From the NCBI GenBank assembly GCA_016234445.1, contig JACRBT010000009.1, positions 17,223 through 81,222 on the forward strand: a stretch of DNA of 64,000 nucleotides, given 5' to 3'. A model generated the notes under the pieces. That model made no database searches. It saw nothing but the letters and a program-made list of their open reading frames with translations, and was not told the DNA's origin. The stretch is from Chloroflexota bacterium. Lineage in GTDB: Bacteria; Chloroflexota; Dehalococcoidia; Tepidiformales; Tepidiformaceae. A program made the translations under genes and the position numbers. This document shows, in pieces, positions 58,137 through 64,000 of this stretch (positions are counted from its first letter, which is position 1; every line of letters starts with the position of its first letter).

Positions 58137-59102
58137 GTGGCCGAGCTACGCATGTATGGCACCATGAACACCGCAACTGCAAGCCTCCCCTCCATCCACA
58201 GCGACCCCTCCGCCTGGCAGCAGGCCCTCTACGCCTTCCTCGCCGAGAAGGAGCGCCGCTCCGGCTCCCTGCGCACCGTTGAGGGCTACAACCGGATGCT
58301 GCAGCACTTCTTCGGCCGGGCGGGGAAGACGCCCGACGAGGTCACGAGCCCGGACGTCCTCGGCTGGGCGCACGGCATCGGGCTCTCCGGACGACGCCCC
58401 GCGTCATCGACGGTTGGGGGGCGGATCGCCTGCCTGAGCAGCTTCTACCGGTTCCTGATCCGGATGCAGATGGTCTCCTCCAACCCCTGCGACGCCCTGG
58501 AGCGTCCCAAGTTCGTCACCGCCCCCGCACGTGGGCTCGGACCTGAGGACGTGCGCCGGCTGCTGGCTGCGATCCCCGACACCGTCCCAGGGCGGCGGGA
58601 CCGCGCCATCGTCCTGACGCTGGCGCTGACCGGCCGGCGTCGGTCCGAGGTCATCAACCTCAAGGCGGGGAACATCGAGTTCGACGGAGGGAGGGCTGCC
58701 TACACATACCGGGGCAAGGGCGGGAAGACGGGCCGGCGGGAGCTGCCCCACCCAGCGTACGAGGCGATCGTGGCGACGCTGGCGGACGCCGGGAAGACCC
58801 TGCCCGAGATGGAGCCGTCGGAGTCGCTCTGGCAGGCAGGCGCACGGGAGCGCGGGGTCACGAGCTCTACGTTCTACGGGCGGTTTCGGCGCCATCTGAA
58901 GGCCGCGGGTCTGGCGCCGTCGGGGGTGCACGTGCTTCGGCATACGGCGGCGAAGCTGCGGCGGGACGCGGGCGAGTCGATCGAGACGGTCAGTGCCTTC
59001 CTAGACCACTCGTCGTTGGCGGTGACGACGGTCTACCTGCGGCGGCTGGAGGGAACGGAGGATGCCGGCTGGGCGAGGGTGGCGGAAGCTATCGGAGTCT
59101 AG
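58137..59102 (+). CDS. Tyrosine recombinase (Xer/phage-integrase type)
   Basis: A 321-aa recombinase, or about 316 or 312 aa from ATG 58152 or 58164; no start has a ribosome-binding site. An N-terminal SAM-like core-binding domain (about 25-115) precedes the catalytic domain. The active-site set is present: Arg in LTGRRRSEV, Lys in GKGGKTGRR, HxxR as HVLRHTA, His in FLDHSS and the nucleophile Tyr in VYLRRLEG. Length is close to XerC/XerD. The perfect ACACGAT-N6-ATCGTGT palindrome ends three bases before its start, and equal sites lie at module borders elsewhere in the island, so it may act on these sites. That link is inference. Confidence 0.88.
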   Translation: MAELRMYGTMNTATASLPSIHSDPSAWQQALYAFLAEKERRSGSLRTVEGYNRMLQHFFGRAGKTPDEVTSPDVLGWAHGIGLSGRRPASSTVGGRIACLSSFYRFLIRMQMVSSNPCDALERPKFVTAPARGLGPEDVRRLLAAIPDTVPGRRDRAIVLTLALTGRRRSEVINLKAGNIEFDGGRAAYTYRGKGGKTGRRELPHPAYEAIVATLADAGKTLPEMEPSESLWQAGARERGVTSSTFYGRFRRHLKAAGLAPSGVHVLRHTAAKLRRDAGESIETVSAFLDHSSLAVTTVYLRRLEGTEDAGWARVAEAIGV

Positions 59103-59124
59103 TGAGATTCCCCTATGGGAAGTG

Positions 59125-59168
59125 CCTCGGGGCGAAGCGTAGACTCGGCCCACCGCTTCTCCCCGAGG
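59125..59168. other. Long hairpin between recombinase and the QueC-linked operon
   Basis: CCTCGGGGCGAAGCG (59125-59139) and CGCTTCTCCCCGAGG (59154-59168) pair over 15 bp with one mismatch and a 14-base loop, ending 10 bases before the next ATG. It may terminate the recombinase transcript or be a structured leader of the next gene. Confidence 0.55.
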
Positions 59169-59178
59169 TCGCACAGTC

Positions 59179-59964
59179 ATGGGCCACAATCTGCTCTCCC
59201 GAGTGCCCAAGACGCAACGCTGGATGGCCGTCGTCGACTTGCTGCGGCAGCCACGCGTGGATGTCCGCGAGGTGGCGCGGTCTACGCTGAGCGCGGCAGA
59301 ACAGCAGCTCGCTTCTGTGCCGAACGACCCAGGCGTGGGCTACTGCTTCTGGCTGCTGGGCCGGATAACGACCGCCGCCCGAGGCGACGACTTCGAAGGC
59401 GAGATGAGCCGCCTTGGTCTCCCAGTCACCGAGCGGACGTCGACCCTGTCCTTCGCCTCGGCGGTGGCAGACCGGGTGCGGGAACAGTTTGCCGTCGAGA
59501 AAATGACGGGCTCCGCGGCGCAGGTGGCGGTCCTCTCCCTCGGCCGGGCCATTTCCGACACGGTCGGGCAAAGCCAGGTCAGCCTCCTCGATAGTTCGGT
59601 GGAAGACCTCCGGAGGTCGCTTCGCCAGTATTCGACCCGGGCGCAGTTCGGCGAGATATCGCAGAGGTTCTTCGGAGACTTCCTCGCACGAACGCTGAAA
59701 TCGGCGGTCGACCGTGAACTTCCGGTCGTCACTGTCGCGGGAGATCCCTCCTCGAACTCGATCCGGCGGATCGACGAGGCCCTTGGTGCTATAGACCTCC
59801 ACGCTCGGCAGTCAGCGGCGATCGTGCGCGGTTTTGCCGGCGGTTGGTATTCGAAGCACAACTGGGAGACCCGCGGGCAGATCAGCCGTGGGGAAACCGA
59901 TCGCTTCGTGGCGTATGCGATGCGCAAGCTGCGAATGGAGTTGCAGCGCGAGGCTGGAGCCTGA
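59179..59964 (+). CDS. Unknown protein paired with a QueC-like gene
   Basis: A 261-aa soluble, mostly helical protein. Recognisable only by recurring blocks: QRFFGDFLARTLKSAVDREL and near the end FAGGWYSKHNWETRGQISRG then AYAMRKLRMEL. No catalytic motif is visible. It lies three bases before the QueC-like gene and on the same strand, so the two are a unit. Known QueC-type defence sets (Qat; type IV CBASS) have other partners; I cannot match this protein to QatB. It probably belongs to an anti-phage or nucleic-acid-modification system, by context. Confidence 0.6.
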   Translation: MGHNLLSRVPKTQRWMAVVDLLRQPRVDVREVARSTLSAAEQQLASVPNDPGVGYCFWLLGRITTAARGDDFEGEMSRLGLPVTERTSTLSFASAVADRVREQFAVEKMTGSAAQVAVLSLGRAISDTVGQSQVSLLDSSVEDLRRSLRQYSTRAQFGEISQRFFGDFLARTLKSAVDRELPVVTVAGDPSSNSIRRIDEALGAIDLHARQSAAIVRGFAGGWYSKHNWETRGQISRGETDRFVAYAMRKLRMELQREAGA

Positions 59965-59967
59965 ACG

Positions 59968-61672
59968 ATGCCAGTCGCGACCTTCAGATGCGACGGCGCC
60001 GAGGTACCCCCCGAATGGGAGGGGGACGTTGCCGATCTTCGATCTTCTGGCCCTGACGCCAACCTCCGTGTCGCGCTGGAAGCCATGTCCGGCGGCCTGA
60101 CTGGTCAATTGCCTGAGCGGCTTGAAGACCTGATCCGAATCGCAGCGTACGTGTACGCGGGGGATCAGGGCGTGCGCCGAGGTGGAACCGAAATGGCGCG
60201 CTCGCTCTGGCAGCGGACCATGCGCCTGGCGGTCCCCGTTCGGGACCCTGACTTCTGGAACACGGCTGAGCTGAGGGGTGCCCTGGTGGACGCACGCAAC
60301 TTTGTCTCCGAAGACTAGTGGTCCTTCCACTTCTCACCGGCTCAGCTTCGGCCTTCGCAGCCCTCGCTGTGGCCGGCTGCTGATGCGGCGAGCCAGGGCC
60401 GCCCAGACGTAGTCGTCCTAGTGTCAGGTGGCGCGGACAGCCTTTGTTCGGCCGTACGCGCCGTGGCGAAGGATCACGCCCGTCCGCTGTTAGTGAGCCA
60501 CTCTTCCACGCCGGTCCTCAAAGCACGCCAGCGCGAAGTGGCTCAGATACTCCGCGACCGCTTTGACCGCTGGGGCTTTCCCCACCTGAGTGCGTGGATT
60601 CACCGTGAGGGTTCTGAGGCCCCGGAATCTACCCAGCGCACGCGGTCGTTCCTCTTCGCCGCGCTCGGCGTGGGAGCCGCGGGCGCCTGCGGGATCGAGC
60701 GCGTGCACATGGCCGACAACGGAATTGTGAGCGTCAACCTGGCCGTGTCCGACCAGCTCGCTGGTGCACTGGCGAGCCGTTCCACTCACCCGAGGTTTCT
60801 CTGGTTGCTGAACCGCCTCCTCCAGCGGCTGCCCGAGGCGAGGGAGGTCACGATCAGCAACCCGCTTGCCTTCGACACCCGCGACGAGGCGCTCGGCGAG
60901 CTCGTTGAGGCCGGGATACCGGAGGCGCTTCAGGCGACGGTGTCTTGCGCCAACCACCGAGGCCGGCCCAAGCTCCAGCAACACTGCGGCCATTGCTCTC
61001 AATGTGTCTCGCGGCGCTTCGCGACCGCCGCCACCGGGCTTGAAGAGTACGACCTTCCAGAGCGTTACGGGCTCGACGTGCTGAACGACCCCCTGCCCGA
61101 CGACCGGCGGCCCTACGTGGTCTCGTTTGTCAGGCAAGCGGGAAGGATCGCTAATGCAACCGAGGACAGCCTGTTCGAGGAGTTTCCAGAACTGTTCGAT
61201 GTCATCCTCCCCGGTGACCCTGCGCCAGCCCACACCGCCCAGAAGTACTTCGCCCTTCACGAGAGACATGCCGCGAGCGTGGTCGGGGTGATGCAGAAGC
61301 TCGTCGCCAGCAGGGCACGGGACATCGCCACCAGTGCCTTGCGGCCTGGCACCCTCGTCGGGCTGGTCGCGGCCGGAATGCCGGAGGCCGCCGTGGTGCA
61401 CCCGGTCCCGCCCCTGGCGCAATGGGATCACAGCGAGGACTACCGGTCGATCACGGTCCGGGGAGAGCCGTACGTCCTCACCCAGCTCCAGGCGCTGCTC
61501 GTCGCGTTCCTTGATGAGCAGCGCCTGGCCGGGGGTTACATCGCGGCGCCGCCCCGGACCGGTTGCAGTCCGCCCCGAACTCACGCGTACATACGACGGG
61601 AACCGGGAACGGATGCTGGCGGCCCTCCGCGTCGTCCTCGGGTTGCCAGCCAGGCTGCCCAGCACCAACTAG
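59968..61672 (+). pseudogene. QueC-like (QatC-type) gene with an in-frame TAG and a lost 3' end
   Basis: One reading frame carries an N-terminal domain (116 codons ending NFVSED), a TAG at 60316-60318, then WSFHFSPAQ and 25 more codons before the PP-loop VVVLVSGGADSLCSAV. The zinc site CANHRGRPKLQQHCGHCSQC and RR follow. QueC-like proteins use this fold to activate a carboxylate or nitrile, and QatC-type copies act in defence. The only start codon after the TAG would fall inside the PP-loop (GTG 60421), so the intact protein must read through the TAG. The 3' end also seems damaged: the frame runs on into the recombinase, while a neighbouring frame has LTRTYDGNRERMLAALRVVL and a stop at 61672. 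Likely pseudogene, or recoded. Confidence 0.65.
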
Positions 61673-61692
61673 AACAGAAGGGAAGAGTCTCG

Positions 61693-63444
61693 ATGAAGGC
61701 CAACAACGACAGAACCACCCCTACGGCTGGCGCCACGGCCAACACCCGGCGAGTGCCCGGGCGGACCGGCGTGGCCCCGCGACCAGGCTTCCCGAGGCGT
61801 GTCGCCTTCTACGCCCGCGTATCGAGCGAGGACCAGCGGAACCGAGAGACCATCCTGACCCAGGTCGAGACCCTCCGGAAGGCGCTGGAGAAGGAACCCT
61901 CCGTCATGCTCGCGGGCGAGTACTACGACGACGGCGTGACCGGCACGAGCCCCTTTGACCGCCGACCCGAGGGAGCGCGCCTGCTTGAGGACTGCCGATT
62001 CGGGCGCATCGACGAAGTCTGGTTCACACGCCTGAACCGTCTCGGGCGAAAGTCTGTCCACACCCTTCAAGCCTTCGAGCAGTTCGACGCCCTCCGGATT
62101 CGGATGCGGGGCGTGCTCGAACCCTACGAGAGCAGGCTCGTCATGCAGATCCTCGCAGCCGTCGCGGAGGACGATCGCCGGGTCTTCCTCGAAAACTCGC
62201 GGTTGGGCGTTGACCGTGTCGTGAGGGCCGGCCGCTACTGAGGGGGCGTTGTCGCCTACGGATACAGAGTGGAGGGTATCAAGCAATCGGCGCGGCTTGT
62301 GGTGGATGAAGACGATCTATGGGGCGGCCTGAGCGCGGCGGACATCGTCCGCCGAGTCTTCCACTGGTCCGCGGTGGAACGGTGGAGCTGCCCGAAGATC
62401 GCGAACGAACTCAACGCCCTGGGTGTTCCCACGTCCTACAAGCGGGCAAACCGCGGGGTTCGCAAGGCGGCGACGGCGGGGACCTGGGGTCCCGGCGCCA
62501 TCCGACGGATTCTCATGGAGCCGTCCTACCGGGGAGTTCGTTTGTGGGGACGGCGCTCGTCCGACCCCGAGCGCGAGATCATCGTGAACTCCATCGAGCC
62601 GCTCGTTTCGGACCAACTCTGGAACGGTGCCCAGGAGACCCTCAGGGGGCACGCCCTTGTCGCTCCCGACGGCCGCCGTCGCGACTACGTCCTGAAGTCG
62701 GTGATCTCCTGCACGCTCTGCGGCCAGCGGTATTGCGGGACATTCACCGGCGGGAAGGTCTGGTATCGATGCGGAGGGCAGATCGCCTACCGAGCCGCGG
62801 CGCGAGGAGGCCGATGCCCGTCGAAGTCCCTCGACGGAGACTGGCTTGAACCCCTCGACCTCGACGACATAACACGGTTCCTGCGGAGCCTGGGCGAGAT
62901 CCTGGACGAGCTGCTGGCGGAGACCAACCCGTCGGCCGAGGCGGCGGTTCAGGAGACCGGGCGCATCACGCTGGAAGCGGCGCTCGCCGAAGTGGAGCAG
63001 CGCCGGAGCCGGGCCGTGGACCTGCTCACGCGGGGAACCATCACGGAGGCAGACTTCGAGAAGGTCATTACCGACGCCGAGACGGAGCGGGCCGGCCTGA
63101 ATCAGCGGTTGAGTGCGCTCGCCCCTGTGCCGTGCGAACAGCCGCAGCGCACGACGACGGCCGACCTCCTCTCCGAGATCAGACGTCGGGTGGACGGCGG
63201 GCTGTCGATCAAGGAACTGCAGCAGGTCGTGGCGCACCTGGTGAGGCGGATCACCGTGCACACGGAGGTCGGCGAAGACGGGAAGAAGAACGCCCGCATC
63301 GTCGTCGAGTACGGGTTCCCCGCTGTAGTGAGAGTCGGCACGGGCACGCGTGTGGGGACGACCGGCTTTCCCGCTCCCTGCTATGCGCGACCTCAGGTTC
63401 ACCCCCACGCGTGTGGGGACGACCCGATGGCGTCGTTGGGGTAG
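61693..63444 (+). pseudogene. Serine recombinase interrupted by an in-frame TGA
   Basis: A large serine recombinase of about 583 codons. The resolvase domain has VAFYARVSSEDQRNRETIL with the catalytic Ser, and RLLEDCRFGRIDEVW and RLNRLGRKSV. A TGA at 62239-62241 falls after RVVRAGRY, where most relatives continue with a residue such as Trp, Thr or Val and then GGVVAYGYR; one base change from TGG would explain it. The same frame continues through the recombinase domain (ILMEPSYRGVRLWGRRS), the zinc ribbon (CTLCGQRYCG, YRCGGQ) and a coiled coil. The C-terminus reads into the first, degenerate CRISPR repeat. AGAAGGGAAGAG upstream supports ATG 61693. Probably inactive. Confidence 0.75.
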
Positions 63445-64000
63445 GAGATGAAGAACGGTTCACCCCCACGCGTGTGGGGACGACCCGCAGGTGGGGCAGA
63501 AGCGTTCGTCGTGTGTCGGTTCACCCCCACGCGTGTGGGGACGACGAACGCCGCAATCCCCACCGGGATCGGGTTGTCGGTTCACCCCCACGCGTGTGGG
63601 GACGACCGGTCGTTTCGGCGCGGGCCGATGGTGTCGGTCGGTTCACCCCACGCGTGTGGGGACGACCAAGGACTATCGGCCGATGGCGGCCGCGACCGCG
63701 GTTCACCCCCACGCGTGTGGGGACGACAAGCACGGCGCCTACCCCGCGACCAACGTGCTCGGTTCACCCCCACGCGTGTGGGGACGACGTCGACGGCTCC
63801 GTGGAGGTGTCGTCCCCCATCGGTTCACCCCCACGCGTGTGGGGACGACGGAATGATCGCTTGCACTTGCATGGCTTACCGCGGTTCACCCCCACGCGTG
63901 TGGGGACGACGCGACTTCATGATGCCATAATCGAGGCTGCTGACCCCCAGGCCGCCGCCGGCGGTTCACCCCCACGCGTGTGGGGACGACGCGCTGCTAG
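63335..64000 (-). CRISPR. CRISPR array, type I-E repeat class, trailer end (continues past the window)
   Basis: Ten full repeats and one degenerate terminal repeat. On the plus strand the repeat begins GGTTCACC, has the hairpin core CCCCACGCGTGTGGGG and ends GGGACGAC (28 bp; 29 with the C that precedes it in all but the first). Starts: 63335 (degenerate), 63396, 63457, 63518, 63579, 63640, 63700, 63761, 63822, 63883, 63963. Nine spacers are 33 bp; the last one seen (63911-63962) is 52 bp. The repeat at 63640 lacks one C. The reverse complement (GTCGTCCCC...GTGAACC) has the type I-E form, so transcription is probably leftward and the degenerate repeat marks the leader-distal end. No cas genes are in the window. 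Confidence 0.95.

Noticed and set aside
60316..62241. Alternative genetic code (TAG/TGA read as sense) to explain the interrupted genes
   Set aside because: TGA and TAG end many well-defined genes in this window (for example rpoB and ku with TGA, the terminase-like gene and rpoC with TAG), so a genome-wide recoding is not supported. Local mutation is simpler.
60421..62241. A designed QueC-recombinase fusion protein
   Set aside because: The frame is continuous, but the recombinase has its own start and upstream purine-rich site, the QueC 5' part lies beyond a stop, and the joining segment is low in protein character. Loss of the QueC stop is more likely.
63448..63930. Open frames of 60-160 codons in the CRISPR array
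   Set aside because: They are translations of the repeats (FTPTRVGTT / HPHACGDD patterns), not genes.

Overview
The window is a 64-kb, high-GC bacterial chromosome segment with a conserved core on the left (about 1-23.4 kb) and a mosaic accessory island from about 23.4 kb to the right edge. The core looks like Chloroflexota, perhaps a Dehalococcoidia/Tepidiformia-type lineage. Grounds for this are the GC content, a RpoC carrying a large coiled-coil-rich insertion after its zinc finger, an acidic RpoC tail, bacterial Ku, and a CCCTCACCCC-type palindromic repeat. This placement is inference; no 16S gene is present.

Core, left to right: the 3' part of rpoB overlapping rpoC; a MaoC-type hydratase; a secreted HEYFH metallopeptidase-like lipoprotein; a four-gene operon for an ABC exporter with twin permeases; a tandem pair of enoyl-CoA hydratases; ku; a DUF4143 AAA ATPase with a striking 11-bp-phased operator array; a secreted protein; three SnoaL-type genes; an epoxide-hydrolase-like gene; an SDR; an isolated terminase-like gene; a hicB-hicA pair; and an OsmC protein preceded by a 14-unit heptamer repeat.

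Island: an excisionase-like gene and a decayed serine recombinase flanked by two paralogous small genes (23.7-27.3 kb). Then about 3.1 kb without a supportable gene, followed by a translationally coupled replication module (unknown 525-aa protein, DnaB-like helicase, DnaG-like primase; 30.5-34.4 kb). After a HEPN-motif gene comes an 8-kb respiratory module: PhnD-type sensor protein, histidine kinase, response regulator, then FeS, NrfD and molybdopterin subunits in the order B-C-A. Next are a secreted ComEC-like metallo-beta-lactamase and excalibur proteins, a 2120-aa RHS protein with a putative C-terminal toxin and immunity gene, and then a defence stretch.

The defence stretch contains a tandem-TIR protein, a ThsB-like TIR protein and a caspase-like protease, resembling type IV Thoeris. 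It also holds remnants of restriction-modification genes and an IS3 transposase, a tyrosine recombinase, a QueC-like gene interrupted by an in-frame TAG, a serine recombinase interrupted by an in-frame TGA, and a CRISPR array of type I-E repeat class that runs off the right edge (no cas genes in the window).

The most unusual pattern is a repeated palindrome, ACAC(G/T)AT-N6-ATCGTGT. It occurs only between modules: both sides of the respiratory module, directly upstream of the tyrosine recombinase, and in degenerate form after the RHS/immunity pair. Its 11-6-11 layout is that of a Xer/dif site. I suggest that the island's cassettes may be delimited by dif-like sites; this is a hypothesis.
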